Shown here piece by piece: positions 42,178 through 51,308 of a DNA stretch of 64,000 nucleotides. Within the stretch, counting starts at the first letter, position 1. Each line of letters starts with the position of its first letter. The DNA is taken from NCBI RefSeq assembly GCF_022549215.1, contig NZ_JAKZFC010000005.1:1-64000 (forward strand), given 5' to 3'. A program made the position numbers and the translations under genes. This DNA comes from Solibacillus palustris (GTDB lineage Bacteria > Bacillota > Bacilli > Bacillales_A > Planococcaceae). A model generated the notes under the pieces. The model searched no databases, had not been told where the DNA came from, and worked only from the letters and a program-made list of their open reading frames with translations.

Positions 42178-42448
42178 TGGAAACACTCCTTGTGTAAAGT
42201 TAAATAATCTCTTACTTGATAATATACCCTTTTACATTTAAAGTGGGAAAATTCTTAAAATAATTTTTACAACAAACAAAAAAGAGCAGAACATATATCA
42301 AATTCACGAATTTTTGTATTGAGTGAAAAAATAATGTTCGGTTTTGTGGGCTTTAATTAGAATATTAAGCGTGATTTATATTCGAATGTTAAGAAAAATA
42401 ATGTATTTGGAACTTCCACACACATGTTGTTAATTAACTTGGTATAAT

Positions 42449-42645
42449 TTAACTTGATTCAGCGGGAGTTCAAACTCCGGCTGAATCAAGTTAAGCTCCG
42501 GCGGATGTCACAGATTTTTTAGGTGAATTTTAAAAGAGGAAGTCAGCCTAAAGACGTCACATCGTGTGACAACGGCTGACTGACCCACGTCCTGTGGCCC
42601 CGAGCTTGAAAAAATCTGGACGCAATTACGCCGAGGCGTAATTGA
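42449..42645 (+). repeat. family A repeat, copy A5, with module inside core
   Basis: Terminal palindrome TTAACTTGATTCAGC/GCTGAATCAAGTTAA (42449-42494) with loop GGGAGTTCAAACTCCG, core GGCGGATGTCACAGATTTTTT, then the multi-hairpin module GTCAGCC/GGCTGAC around GTCACA-TCG-TGTGAC and CCAC/GTGG (42542-42598), then GAGCTTGAAAAAATCTGG and ACGCAATTACGCCGAGGCG. The rest of the 499-base gap (42178-42448) is AT-rich with no gene recognised. Confidence 0.85.
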
Positions 42646-42676
42646 TAGAATACTTATTGGGAATGAGGTATTTCTT

Positions 42677-43447
42677 TTGAATGAAACTTTTCAAGCAATT
42701 GTAGCAGTAGCACAAAAGAAAGTAAATATAGTAAATCGAAGTGTTTTTAGTTATTTGATGTTGGCTTTACTTGGTGGGCTTTTTATAGGATTTGGTATGT
42801 TAACGTTTATCGTTATTGGCGGGATGCTCACACCTGCAGAAGTGCCTTATGTAAAGATTATACAAGCAGCAGTATTTGGAATTGCGCTTTGCATGGTTAT
42901 GCTAGGTGGCGTTGATTTGTTTACCGGCAATAATTTGGTCATGACAATAGGAGCTTTAGAAAAACGAACATCGTGGCTTGATTTAGTAAAAGTTTGGATA
43001 GTTAGTTATGGTGGCAATTTTGTCGGAGCTTATCTTTGTGCGTGGTTATTAGTGATGACCGGCTATGTTGTAGGGGATTTAGCTGCCTATGTTGAAAAAG
43101 TAACGCATCTAAAAACGTCTGCTAGTTTTAGTGAGCTATTGTTTCGTGGAATCTATTGCAATGTTTTAGTATGTTTGGCAGTTTGGTGTACATATCGCGT
43201 GAAAAGTGAAACAGCGAAAATTGCGTTGATTTTTTGTTGTATCTTTCCGTTTATACTAGGTGGGTTCGAGCATAGTATTGCCAATATGATGGTGTTTTCT
43301 GTAGCATCAATGATTCCACAGGGTGCTGTATTTTCAATCGATCATTTTTTTCATAATTTAATTCCAGTAACAATAGGTAATGCACTAGGTGGCGCATTAT
43401 TAGGAGTTGCGTTTTGGTTAACGGAAACTGGAAATCGCGAATACTAA
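42677..43447 (+). CDS. formate/nitrite transporter (FNT) family channel
   Basis: 256 residues with six membrane helices in the FNT pattern: GGLFIGFGMLTFIVIGG, VDLFTGNNLVM, a broken helix around GIYCNVLVCLAVW and GGFEHSIANMMVF with the conserved central histidine. It conducts small monovalent anions such as formate or nitrite; the substrate is unresolved. Start is a TTG at 42677 with GAGG eight bases upstream. It directly follows repeat A5. Confidence 0.88.
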   Translation: MNETFQAIVAVAQKKVNIVNRSVFSYLMLALLGGLFIGFGMLTFIVIGGMLTPAEVPYVKIIQAAVFGIALCMVMLGGVDLFTGNNLVMTIGALEKRTSWLDLVKVWIVSYGGNFVGAYLCAWLLVMTGYVVGDLAAYVEKVTHLKTSASFSELLFRGIYCNVLVCLAVWCTYRVKSETAKIALIFCCIFPFILGGFEHSIANMMVFSVASMIPQGAVFSIDHFFHNLIPVTIGNALGGALLGVAFWLTETGNREY

Positions 43448-43560
43448 TAATGATAAAATTGGGTGAATTTTGTAGAATTTGCGTGAATTATTGAGCTAAA
43501 GTTGTTTCTTGGTGAGAAGTATGACAGTATGAAGAAGAATAAATGCTGGAGGTATGTAAA

Positions 43561-43896
43561 ATGGAATATCCTAAATGTCCACAATGTGGCTCTGAATATA
43601 CGTATGAAGATGGTGCAAATTTTGTATGTCCTGAATGTGCACATGAATGGCCTCAAACTGCTGAAGTTATAGAAGAAGAGGGCTTAGTTGTATGTGATGC
43701 GAATGGCAATTTACTTGTTGATGGTGATACAGTAACAGTCATAAAAGATTTAAAAGTAAAAGGTAGTTCATCTACATTAAAAATTGGTACACGCGTAAAG
43801 AATATTCGTCTTGTGGAAGGCGATCACAACATCGACTGCAAAATCGATGGCTTTGGTGCAATGAAATTAAAATCAGAATTTGTAAAGAAAAACTAA
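43561..43896 (+). CDS. yjdM: PhnA/YjdM-family zinc ribbon protein
   Basis: 111 residues: N-terminal zinc ribbon ([13 protein letters not shown]...[10 protein letters not shown]) and a C-terminal SH3-like domain ([26 protein letters not shown]). Formerly called PhnA by genomic association with phosphonate genes, but the function is unknown. ATG at 43561 follows GGAGGT; the earlier in-frame ATG at 43543 precedes that site. Confidence 0.9.
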   Translation: MEYPKCPQCGSEYTYEDGANFVCPECAHEWPQTAEVIEEEGLVVCDANGNLLVDGDTVTVIKDLKVKGSSSTLKIGTRVKNIRLVEGDHNIDCKIDGFGAMKLKSEFVKKN

Positions 43897-43935
43897 AAAA
43901 AAGCGAAGTCCAATTTGTTGGACTTCGCTTTTTCT
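43896..43935. terminator. bidirectional terminator
   Basis: AAAAAGCGAAGTCCAA/TTGGACTTCGCTTTTT between yjdM and prsA. Confidence 0.9.
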
Positions 43936-43942
43936 ATTTAGA

Positions 43943-44794
43943 TTATTCCGCTGATGTTATGCCTTCGAAAGCACCTTTTAAGTCTTTGTCTTTTACTTCA
44001 ACTTTTGATTCTTTGATTAACTCAGCCATTTTTTTATTCCAGTCGCCTTTTGTAGCAGCGATTGCATCGCGAATTTCTTCTTTTTTCTCTTCAAGTGTAC
44101 CGTAGTCTTTTACAGCACGTTTGTCTGTAACTTGAATGATATGGTAACCGAAGTCAGATTTTACAGGTTCACTAATTTCATTGACTTCTAAAGCATACGC
44201 TGCATCGTTGAATTGTTCAACCATAGTTCCTACTGAGAACCAACCTAATTCGCCGCCTTTTTCAGCAGAACCAGTATCTGTAGAGTATTCTTTCGCTAAT
44301 TTAGCGAAATCTTCACCAGCTTTTAGTTTTGCAACTATCTCTTTAGCTAATGCTTCGTCTTCAACTAAAATGTGACGAGCATTTAATTCTTGAGAGGCTT
44401 GGTCATAGTACTTTTGAATTTCCTCATCTGTTACTTCAACATCTTTTGTCGCTTTTTCTTGTAATAAGCTGAAGCGGATGTTCGTTTTTAACATATCTTC
44501 TGTTAAGTTACTTTGAGCTATTGCAGCTTCGTAGCTATCGCCGTATTGTTCTTTAACAGCAGCTAATTCTTTGTCTACCTCTTTGTCTGTTACTTCATAT
44601 TTGTCGTTTAAGATTTGTTCGATAACTACTTGTTGTAAAAGCTGATCACCAGCAATTTCTTTAATTGAGTTATAAAATTCCTCTTGCGTAATGTCACCTA
44701 CGCTTGTTGAAACGACTACTTCATCTCCAGGATTACTACATGCTGCTAAACCTAGAGATGCAGCGAATGTTAATGCTAAAAGAGTTTTTTTCAT
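43943..44794 (-). CDS. prsA: foldase lipoprotein PrsA
   Basis: Extracytoplasmic peptidyl-prolyl isomerase that assists folding of secreted proteins. 283 residues: lipoprotein signal with lipobox LAAC, SurA-like N-terminal helices, a parvulin domain ([48 protein letters not shown]) and a helical C-terminus. ATG at 44794 with AGGAGCG. Near hpr and ecsAB, as in B. subtilis, a cluster for protein export and its control. Confidence 0.95.
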   Translation of the reverse strand: MKKTLLALTFAASLGLAACSNPGDEVVVSTSVGDITQEEFYNSIKEIAGDQLLQQVVIEQILNDKYEVTDKEVDKELAAVKEQYGDSYEAAIAQSNLTEDMLKTNIRFSLLQEKATKDVEVTDEEIQKYYDQASQELNARHILVEDEALAKEIVAKLKAGEDFAKLAKEYSTDTGSAEKGGELGWFSVGTMVEQFNDAAYALEVNEISEPVKSDFGYHIIQVTDKRAVKDYGTLEEKKEEIRDAIAATKGDWNKKMAELIKESKVEVKDKDLKGAFEGITSAE

Positions 44795-44935
44795 GTTTGA
44801 TTACGCTCCTAACTGAACTTTAAATCTTTTGTTACTATAACATAAACGCTTTAAAAACAAAATGGTTGCATGCCGAGGTTGCCTAAGTTTTACAAAAGCA
44901 GGTGCATAGGATAAAGGGAGAAAGGAGGTGTTAGT

Positions 44936-45040
44936 ATGGGCGGCAGTGGCTACAATGGTGGCGGTCATGGTTCAGGCTTTGCGTTAATCGTTGTGTTATT
45001 TATCTTATTAATTATCGTTGGCGCAGCGTTTCTTTACTAA
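44936..45040 (+). CDS. YjcZ-family small sporulation protein
   Basis: 34 residues with a Gly-rich head ([14 protein letters not shown]) and one membrane helix ([20 protein letters not shown]), the hallmark of YjcZ/YhzE-type spore membrane peptides. Excellent AAAGGAGGTG precedes the ATG, and a terminator follows at 45073. It lies divergently from prsA. Expression during sporulation is inferred from the family. Confidence 0.8.
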   Translation: MGGSGYNGGGHGSGFALIVVLFILLIIVGAAFLY

Positions 45041-45072
45041 TTTTTAGGTAAGTTACAATAGCTATGTGACTT

Positions 45073-45110
45073 AAAAGGTGATGCGCATATTTTAAGCGCA
45101 TCACCTTTAA
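45073..45110. terminator. terminator after yjcZ-like gene
   Basis: AAAGGTGATGCGC/GCGCATCACCTTT hairpin. Confidence 0.85.
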
Positions 45111-45137
45111 ATGTTGTGAATGTGAGTAATTTATAAG

Positions 45138-45323
45138 TTAAACGGCTAACAGAACTTCCACATACATGGAAATTAATAAAATGGTAATGAGTACATTAAT
45201 AGTGCGGAAAATTTTAGGTTGTTTTTCTTCTGGAATTTCGCGGCGACTACATAATGCGGCCGTCATTCGATTAATTTGGAATAAGTATATTACTGAAAAT
45301 AAAATTACGATAAGAAGTAACAA
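45138..45323 (-). CDS. small two-TM membrane protein
   Basis: 61 residues with two hydrophobic helices (LLLIVILFSVIYLFQ and INVLITILLISMYVEVLLAV) joined by a charged loop (RREIPEEKQPK). TTG start at 45323 supported by AGGGGAGG seven bases upstream. Function unknown; position between prsA and the DUF3267 gene recalls the small yha genes of B. subtilis. Twenty-eight bases downstream of the DUF3267 gene, so likely in its operon. Confidence 0.6.
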   Translation of the reverse strand: MLLLIVILFSVIYLFQINRMTAALCSRREIPEEKQPKIFRTINVLITILLISMYVEVLLAV

Positions 45324-45351
45324 ATTTATTCCTCCCCTCTAAACAAAAAAA

Positions 45352-45894
45352 TTAAAGATCAAGTGGTACTAAAATTTCATATCCTCTTGGTGTTTCCTCA
45401 ATTATAGCATTGTTTGGTGCGGACTTTAAATTTTTGATATATAAAAAGTCCATTAAACAAATACTACTATGATAAGCAAGCAGCACACTAAAATAATGTG
45501 CAAACTCTGGTAAGAGGAAGCCCCCAACAATAAATGCAGTGTTCAGTACAGCGAATGGTGTTATTAACGCGAAAATGTAAGAACGTTTCGGAATGCCATG
45601 TTGCAATCGCATATAAAAAATGGGTACGAAATGATATTGAATTTTAAAGCGAAAAACGAGCGATTTTTTGTGATGAAATAGCGCGATATAATGCAAATAT
45701 TTATGAAGGGGGTAAATAACCGTCACAATTAAAAAGACCAACCATAAATAACGATCCATATGCCGCCCTGTGAAATTAAAGCTAAACGCAATGTATGAAA
45801 AGCAAAATACAAGAACGAACAGGATGATCGCTAGTAAATAAAGTCGTGTTGTTCCGTACTCGCGTTCGATATTAATGGTTTTCCAACAGTGCAC
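45352..45894 (-). CDS. DUF3267 membrane protein
   Basis: 180 residues with about four membrane helices. The segment LHKYLHYIALFHHKK carries an H-x3-H-like pattern in DUF3267 proteins that has been compared with membrane metalloproteases; this copy lacks a clear HExxH, so activity is doubtful. GTG start at 45894 preceded by AGGAGG. Likely counterpart of a yha gene of B. subtilis between prsA and hpr. Confidence 0.7.
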   Translation of the reverse strand: MHCWKTINIEREYGTTRLYLLAIILFVLVFCFSYIAFSFNFTGRHMDRYLWLVFLIVTVIYPLHKYLHYIALFHHKKSLVFRFKIQYHFVPIFYMRLQHGIPKRSYIFALITPFAVLNTAFIVGGFLLPEFAHYFSVLLAYHSSICLMDFLYIKNLKSAPNNAIIEETPRGYEILVPLDL

Positions 45895-46036
45895 AGATAT
45901 CCTCCTATGTGGGGCTCGTCTCGAAAACGTTTTTTAGACGGCCTCTTTCTATGTTTTCCCATTAAACTAAAAGTAATAAACACATTTTAAGCATAATGAT
46001 GTATTTTTTTTAAACCCTATACTTTTTTATACACTA

Positions 46037-46077
46037 AAAAAGAAATGTCTTCAAATTTTAGATGAGGACATTTCTTC
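46037..46077 (-). terminator. hpr terminator
   Basis: AAGAAATGTC/GACATTTCTT with a T-rich tail on the minus strand. Confidence 0.75.
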
Positions 46078-46089
46078 GTAAACAGTTGG

Positions 46090-46656
46090 TTATAGTGTAG
46101 ATGCAGGTGCAGTAATAACTTTTTTGCCTGTTTCATCGATCGTTTCTTTAAAGTTGAAAAATGAGCGTTCAAAGATTTCGATGAAGTCGTCACCGTAAAT
46201 ATTTCGGATGACAGCCATCACATCTAAAAATTCAGGGAAGCGACCATATAATTCTTTTAATGGAAGCGCACCTTGTAAAATAGTATGTTCTGTATCGTGA
46301 TAATGTTCATACATACATAAAATTAGCTCTGCGCCAGCTGGTGTCAGCTCCACGTATGTATTACGTTTATCTTCATCGCGTTTAGAGAAAGTGAGTAATC
46401 CACGTTCTTCTAATTTTTTTGAAAAATTAAAAGCAGTAGATACATGCATGACACCAAATTTAGCTACATCTGAAATCGAGGCACCTTTTAAGTGGTACGA
46501 AATCCATAAAATGTGGTGCTCATTAATGTTTAAATCAAAAGGCTTAATCCATGTTTGCCAATCTTTTTCGATAGCTTTCCAAAGGGCTTTTGATAATTGT
46601 GCCACTCTTTGGCTAAATAGCATAGCCTCTCTTTGTGAGTATAAATCTTCTGTCAA
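46090..46656 (-). CDS. hpr: transition-state MarR-type regulator Hpr (ScoC)
   Basis: 188-residue winged-helix MarR-family repressor that controls protease, sporulation and competence genes in Bacillus. Diagnostic stretches are [40 protein letters not shown] and [20 protein letters not shown]. The C-terminal tail is shorter than in B. subtilis. TTG at 46656 is chosen because AAGGTGA lies five bases before it; the GTG at 46665 is within the ribosome site. Confidence 0.92.
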   Translation of the reverse strand: MTEDLYSQREAMLFSQRVAQLSKALWKAIEKDWQTWIKPFDLNINEHHILWISYHLKGASISDVAKFGVMHVSTAFNFSKKLEERGLLTFSKRDEDKRNTYVELTPAGAELILCMYEHYHDTEHTILQGALPLKELYGRFPEFLDVMAVIRNIYGDDFIEIFERSFFNFKETIDETGKKVITAPASTL

Positions 46657-46843
46657 AGCAATCACCTTCTTCTTTCATTTATCATTTTGAAAATATTATA
46701 GCAATAAAAGAAAAAAGTTTAAAGTTAGAAAAATCGAATAATTAAATGTTGATTTAAAAATACTAGAAAATGATATTTTTGGAATTAAAACACCCTATTT
46801 TTACGAGTGGAATAGTTCTAAAGAATTAATCGTGAATGATTGT

Positions 46844-47215
46844 TCATTGTGCGATATTTTTGCTTTGAGGGATAATTTTCTCGATTTCTTTTATAGAATT
46901 CTGTAAATTTTCGATTTCTTGTTTTAACTTTTCTGATTCTGGCTCGATTTCAGTTTTAAATGCTGTGAAGTTATCCTTCAATTCATTTATTATACTAGGT
47001 ATACTATTCTGTGCTTCGGATTTTAGCGTTCCAATCGACTGTTTTACATTGCCTATTTCGGCTTGTACATCTTGTAATTTTGATTTTGCCCCTGTCGTGT
47101 TGCTAGCAATATATTGACGGAGCTGTGCACCAGATTGTGGAGCTGAAAATAATACAACTACAGCGCCACTAACTAATCCAGTTGTTAACCCTATAAGAAA
47201 TGATTTTGCTTTCAT
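46844..47215 (-). CDS. YtxH-domain protein (YhaH-like)
   Basis: 123 residues: N-terminal membrane helix with glycine pattern (SFLIGLTTGLVSGAVVVLFSAPQSGAQLR, the YtxH signature) followed by a long coiled coil (KLQDVQAEIGNVKQSIGTLK, LKQEIENLQNSIKEIEKI). Probably a membrane-tethered stress or envelope protein. ATG at 47215 after AAAGGACG; upstream in-frame codons lack a ribosome site. Located between hpr and hit as yhaH is in B. subtilis. Confidence 0.8.
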   Translation of the reverse strand: MKAKSFLIGLTTGLVSGAVVVLFSAPQSGAQLRQYIASNTTGAKSKLQDVQAEIGNVKQSIGTLKSEAQNSIPSIINELKDNFTAFKTEIEPESEKLKQEIENLQNSIKEIEKIIPQSKNIAQ

Positions 47216-47344
47216 TGAATTACGTCCTTTCGAGAGTGTTATTGATATACTCATTTCCATATTCTAATTATAGTAAACATAGACTGTCTGTATTTGGATA
47301 AAAAAGCGGTACTAAAAGTGAATGACTTTCGTACCCCCAGATGA

Positions 47345-47764
47345 TTATAGATTTGCTTTAATTTGTGCTGAAAGTTCTGTAAGTACTTCAGGCGGGAATT
47401 CAGCTTGGCGACCGTTCCATTGTACTTTTAAGCCGTCTGTCTCGTCATAACGTGGTACAAGGTGAAGATGATAGTGGAACACCGTTTGACCCGCTTCTGC
47501 GCCATTGTTGTTAATTGTATTCATACCTACAGGATTGAATGCAGATTTAATCGCGTTGGCTACTTTTGGTGCGGCTGCATATAAATTACGGGCAACATCT
47601 TCTGGCATTTCAAAAAGATCCTTGCAATGTGTTTTTGGAATTAATAAGGTATGTCCTTTAGTCAAGGGCATGATGTCCATAAATGCATATACATGCTCAT
47701 CCTCATATACTTTTAAACTTGGAATTTCTCCGGCAATAATTTTACAAAATAAGCAATCACTCAT
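47345..47764 (-). CDS. hit: HIT family protein
   Basis: 139-residue histidine-triad nucleotide-binding protein: CLFCKIIAGEIPSLKVYED at the N-terminus, then the active-site triad in VFHYHLHLVPRY. Hydrolyses adenosine-linked phosphoramidates or dinucleotides. Divergent from ecsA, the same arrangement as in B. subtilis. Confidence 0.92.
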   Translation of the reverse strand: MSDCLFCKIIAGEIPSLKVYEDEHVYAFMDIMPLTKGHTLLIPKTHCKDLFEMPEDVARNLYAAAPKVANAIKSAFNPVGMNTINNNGAEAGQTVFHYHLHLVPRYDETDGLKVQWNGRQAEFPPEVLTELSAQIKANL

Positions 47765-47933
47765 TTTAGTCGCTCCTTTTCCGTGATATTTCCTTTCATT
47801 TTAACATAGAAAATATGGAAAACTATCTTATTATATAGGAAAAATTTCATTTTCCATTCACCAAATGGGTACATTCGGTGTTCAACTTCAAAAGCTTTTG
47901 ATAAACTAAAATTTAGAAAAAGGAGTGACCACT

Positions 47934-48683
47934 ATGACGATTTTACAACTTCAAAATGTAACAGGCGGCTATACAAAAAAGCCTGTTATTCAAGATTTAT
48001 CGTTTGAAATAAATAAAGGTGAGCTTGTCGGCTTGATTGGGCTAAATGGGGCAGGGAAAAGTACCACGATTAAGCATATTATCGGAACGCTTTTACCTCG
48101 TGCAGGAGAAATTCGTCTAAACGGTGTAACATTAAAAGAGGATATGGATAAGTACCGTTCAAGTTTTTCATATATTCCTGAAACACCTGTATTATATGAA
48201 GAATTGACATTAAAAGAGCATTTAGAGTTAACGGCGATGGCCTATGGATTAGATGAAAAAACATTAAAAGACCGTTCAGAAAGCCTATTAAAAGAATTTC
48301 GTATGGAAAAGCGTTTAAACTGGTTTCCTTCGCACTTTTCAAAAGGTATGCGCCAAAAAGTGATGATTATGTGCGCATTTTTAGTGAATCCAAGTTTGTA
48401 TATTATCGATGAACCGTTTGTAGGACTAGACCCACTTGGTATTCAATCTTTACTTGACCAAATGGACGATAAAAAAAGGGCGGGTGCTTCGATATTAATG
48501 TCGACACATATTTTATCAACTGCAGAAAAGCATTGTGATCGCATTATTTTATTACATGAGGGTCGTGTACGTGCACAAGGAACAATGGATGATTTACGAA
48601 AAGCGTTTAATATGCCGACTGCGACACTAGATGATCTGTACATTGCGATGACAAAGGAGCAAGACAATGAACAACATGCATAG
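47934..48683 (+). CDS. ecsA: ABC transporter ATP-binding protein EcsA
   Basis: 249 residues: Walker A GLNGAGKST, signature HFSKGMRQKVM, Walker B LYIIDEPFVGLDP and H-loop MSTHILSTA. EcsA with EcsB affects secretion, competence and regulated proteolysis in Bacillus. ATG at 47934 after AAGGAGTG. The 3' end overlaps ecsB by 17 bases. Confidence 0.94.
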   Translation: MTILQLQNVTGGYTKKPVIQDLSFEINKGELVGLIGLNGAGKSTTIKHIIGTLLPRAGEIRLNGVTLKEDMDKYRSSFSYIPETPVLYEELTLKEHLELTAMAYGLDEKTLKDRSESLLKEFRMEKRLNWFPSHFSKGMRQKVMIMCAFLVNPSLYIIDEPFVGLDPLGIQSLLDQMDDKKRAGASILMSTHILSTAEKHCDRIILLHEGRVRAQGTMDDLRKAFNMPTATLDDLYIAMTKEQDNEQHA

Positions 48684-49845
48684 TGTATGGGGAAAGCGAT
48701 TTGAGCACTATATTGGCGAAGTGATGAAATATATGCGCTTCATCTTTACAGGTCATATTGCCATTGTGCTTGTCTTTATTGTTGGGGCAGGGGGCTATCA
48801 ATATAGCGAGTGGCTAAAAGTGGTTGAGCCGGATTTCCCTGCGGAGTGGATAATTGCGGTTATTATCGGATTTGTGATTGCGTTTAGTCGGCCTGTAACA
48901 TTATTAAAAGAGCCAGACCAAGTGTATTTACTGCCGCTTGAAAGTCAGATGCAAGGGTATTTTCATAAAGCGATGAATTGGACTTTTTGGTCGCAAGTGC
49001 TTGTGCCTGTTGTGCTTTTTATTGTTTCAATTCCATTATTAAAAGCAGTGACCGATTTATCGGTATTATCACTATGGTTAACGGTCGTATTTGTAGCAGT
49101 TTTAAAGTGGCTTAATGTGCGTGCGGAGTTTTATTATCGTTTTGTCAATCGTGGCAAAGCGGTGCTATTGGATCGTTTTGTACGTGTAATTGTAACAATT
49201 TTAGGAATTCAAATGTCATTAGCGGATGGTTTTATTGCTTCAGTATTTTTAGTAATGCTAGCGTATTACATTTTTGTCTTAAAGAAAAAAACGGTGAACA
49301 ATCCTGTGCCATATGAGCATTTTATTAAGCTTGAGCAAAATCGTATGATGGGCTTTTACCGTTTTGCCAACTATTTTACTGATGTACCGCATTTAAAAGG
49401 TTCGGTAAAGCGTCGTGCATGGTTAGATGTTGCCTATAAAACGATTGCATTCAAAAAGGGAAATACACAAGCATACTTAGTTTATCGTACGTTTATTCGT
49501 ACGGATGACCACTTTTACTTATGGGTGCGTTTAACTGCAATTGCAGGGGGGATTGCACTATTTATTTCGATTCCATTTGTGACATGGATTGTTGTAGCAG
49601 CAATGGCCTTTGCAACGACATTACAAATAAAATATGCGCTGATGAACGCTGGTGAGTTCCGAATGGATATGCTCTATCCAATTGCACGCGATACAAGAAA
49701 GCAGGCAGTTGCAAAGTTATTGCGTCAATTAAGTGTTGTACAAGCAATCATAGTGATGTTATGCGCGATCATGCAGCCGCTGTTTTTTATAGTTCCTGTC
49801 GTAATGATTGTTGTAAGTGAATTGACATTGCGTATGTCAAAATAA
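48667..49845 (+). CDS. ecsB: ABC transporter permease EcsB
   Basis: 392-residue membrane protein with about eight helices, the partner of EcsA. Start RFEHYIGEVMKYMRFIFTGH, the helix-rich middle and the NAGEFRMDMLYPIARDTRKQ segment are typical. ATG at 48667 inside the ecsA reading frame, with AAGGAG seven bases upstream, so translation is coupled. B. subtilis ecsC is not found next to it here. Confidence 0.9.
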   Translation: MNNMHSVWGKRFEHYIGEVMKYMRFIFTGHIAIVLVFIVGAGGYQYSEWLKVVEPDFPAEWIIAVIIGFVIAFSRPVTLLKEPDQVYLLPLESQMQGYFHKAMNWTFWSQVLVPVVLFIVSIPLLKAVTDLSVLSLWLTVVFVAVLKWLNVRAEFYYRFVNRGKAVLLDRFVRVIVTILGIQMSLADGFIASVFLVMLAYYIFVLKKKTVNNPVPYEHFIKLEQNRMMGFYRFANYFTDVPHLKGSVKRRAWLDVAYKTIAFKKGNTQAYLVYRTFIRTDDHFYLWVRLTAIAGGIALFISIPFVTWIVVAAMAFATTLQIKYALMNAGEFRMDMLYPIARDTRKQAVAKLLRQLSVVQAIIVMLCAIMQPLFFIVPVVMIVVSELTLRMSK

Positions 49846-49885
49846 AAGATGGGGTTTTAGCGAATAGCTAACCCCATCTTTTTTT
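49845..49885. terminator. bidirectional terminator
   Basis: AAAGATGGGGTT..GC/GC..AACCCCATCTTT with seven T, between ecsB and the flagellin gene; it overlaps the flagellin 3' end. Confidence 0.85.
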
Positions 49886-50719
49886 CGGTGATAAACCGGA
49901 GTTTAGTAAATCTAGAATAGAATGTGCTTGTTGCATGTGTAGTTGCATGGCATATTGTGTAGCCTGCATTAAAATGCTTGCCTTAGTGAAATTCATCATT
50001 TCCTTTGCGATATCCGCGTCACGAATGCGTGATTCCGCAGCTGTTAAATTTTCAGATGTGTTCATAGTCACATTATAGGCATGTTCTAATCGGTTTTGAT
50101 AAGCTCCTAAACGAGCACGTTCCATTGACGTTTGGTTTAATGATTTGTCCAATTGACTCAGTGATTTTTCTGCATCTTCTCTTGTTGCAATTGATAAACC
50201 GTCTAAGCCTAATGAGGAGCTACTTACTTCACCAATTAATACTTCAATATTTTGCCCACTGTTGGCACCAACCTGAATTTTCAAACCGCTATCTTTATAG
50301 TCACCGTTTAATAATGTGCGGGTATTGAATTCGGTATCGGTAGAAATGCGGGTAATTTCTTTTTTTAGCTCTTGGAATTCGATATCGAGTAGCTTTCGGT
50401 CATCGTCAGTTAATGTATCGTTACTTGCCTGTACCGACAATTCACGCATTCGTTGTATAATGGCATGGGTTTCGTTTAGTGCACCTTCAGCCGTTTGAAT
50501 GAGCGAAATGCCATCTTGAATATTTTTACCTGCCATATTTAAACCACGGATTTGTGCGCGCATTTTTTCAGAAATGGCAAGTCCTGCCGCATCGTCAGCA
50601 GCACTATTGATTCGATACCCTGTGGAAATACGATACAGTGCTTTATTCATTGCGTTATACTGGCGGTTATAGTTGTTATAAATCGCAAGTCCAGCACTGC
50701 TCCAGCTTCCAATACGCAT
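49868..50719 (-). CDS. orphan flagellin
   Basis: 283-residue flagellin: conserved N-terminal D0/D1 helices (ISTGYRINSAADDAAGLAIS, EKMRAQIRGLNMAGKNIQDG, QTAEGALNETHAIIQRMREL) and C-terminal helices (ENLTAAESRIRDADIAKEMM, TKASILMQATQYAMQ). Two unusual ends: it starts MRIGSWSSAGLAIYNNYNRQ instead of the usual (I)NHN pattern, and it ends HSILDLLNSGLSPKKRWG, longer than common flagellins. ATG at 50719 with GGGAGGGG. It sits outside any flagellar cluster, between ecsB and chrA, and has its own sigma-D-type promoter. Confidence 0.9.
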   Translation of the reverse strand: MRIGSWSSAGLAIYNNYNRQYNAMNKALYRISTGYRINSAADDAAGLAISEKMRAQIRGLNMAGKNIQDGISLIQTAEGALNETHAIIQRMRELSVQASNDTLTDDDRKLLDIEFQELKKEITRISTDTEFNTRTLLNGDYKDSGLKIQVGANSGQNIEVLIGEVSSSSLGLDGLSIATREDAEKSLSQLDKSLNQTSMERARLGAYQNRLEHAYNVTMNTSENLTAAESRIRDADIAKEMMNFTKASILMQATQYAMQLHMQQAHSILDLLNSGLSPKKRWG

Positions 50720-50753
50720 GTTGCTCCCCTCCCATAAAACATACTCATGGGTT

Positions 50754-50781
50754 ATATCGGCAATCTTACGTAATTTTCCAT
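50754..50781 (-). promoter_or_regulatory. sigma-D promoter for the flagellin gene
   Basis: Perfect sigma-D -10 GCCGATAT on the minus strand (50761-50754). At the usual 15-base spacing the -35 is TGGA, two of four bases of TAAA. It lies 35 bases before the flagellin start, at the 3' end of the chrA gene. Confidence 0.75.
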
Positions 50782-51308
50782 TATAAAAATAATCCACCAA
50801 TTAAAAGTCCTGCTAAAATAACGAATGCAGGATGAATTTTAAACTTTTCTAATGCGAAGTAGCTAGCGACAACAAGTAGTACCGTTGGAATCCAATTGTT
50901 ATGTTTATATGATGTTTGTAAAAAATCAAATGATAACGATAGCATTAGTACCGCAATTGCAGGTAATACAAAGCTCGATAAACGTTTAACACGTGGTGAG
51001 TTACTATGTTTATACAACAAATTTAATAATAGTAGCATCAATGCAAGTGATGGCGCAATTGTTGCAAATAAGGCAACAATGCTTCCTAAAACACCAGCTA
51101 CTTCAAAGCCAATATAGCCAGCCATTTTTGTAGCAATTGGTCCGGGTAATGAATTGGCAAGTGCCAACAGTTCGCTAAATTCAGTTTTAGACATCCACTC
51201 ATATTTTTCTACAACTTCATGCTCGATTAATGGGATTGCAGAGGGTCCCCCGCCATACGCTAAAATATTCGGAAAGAAAAAAGCGATAAATAAATGGAGG
51301 TAAGTCAT
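50781..51308 (-). CDS. chromate transporter subunit (short ChrA), second gene
   Basis: 175 residues, one CHR domain of the chromate ion transporter family: FFPNILAYGGGPSAIPLIEHEVVE, ELLALANSLPGPIATKMAGYIG. Short CHR proteins work as pairs replacing the two-domain ChrA. Its ATG overlaps the stop of the first subunit by four bases (ATGA), so they are translated together. Exports chromate or a similar oxyanion; the natural substrate in such pairs is not certain. Confidence 0.88.
   Translation of the reverse strand: MTYLHLFIAFFFPNILAYGGGPSAIPLIEHEVVEKYEWMSKTEFSELLALANSLPGPIATKMAGYIGFEVAGVLGSIVALFATIAPSLALMLLLLNLLYKHSNSPRVKRLSSFVLPAIAVLMLSLSFDFLQTSYKHNNWIPTVLLVVASYFALEKFKIHPAFVILAGLLIGGLFL

Noticed and set aside
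42178..42448. T-box or other riboswitch upstream of serC
   Set aside because: No T-box core (GGTGGTACCGCG-like) or terminator/antiterminator pair is present on the minus strand.
50720..50800. 27-residue N-terminal extension of the flagellin
   Set aside because: It spans the sigma-D promoter region, and the GGGAGGGG site supports ATG at 50719.
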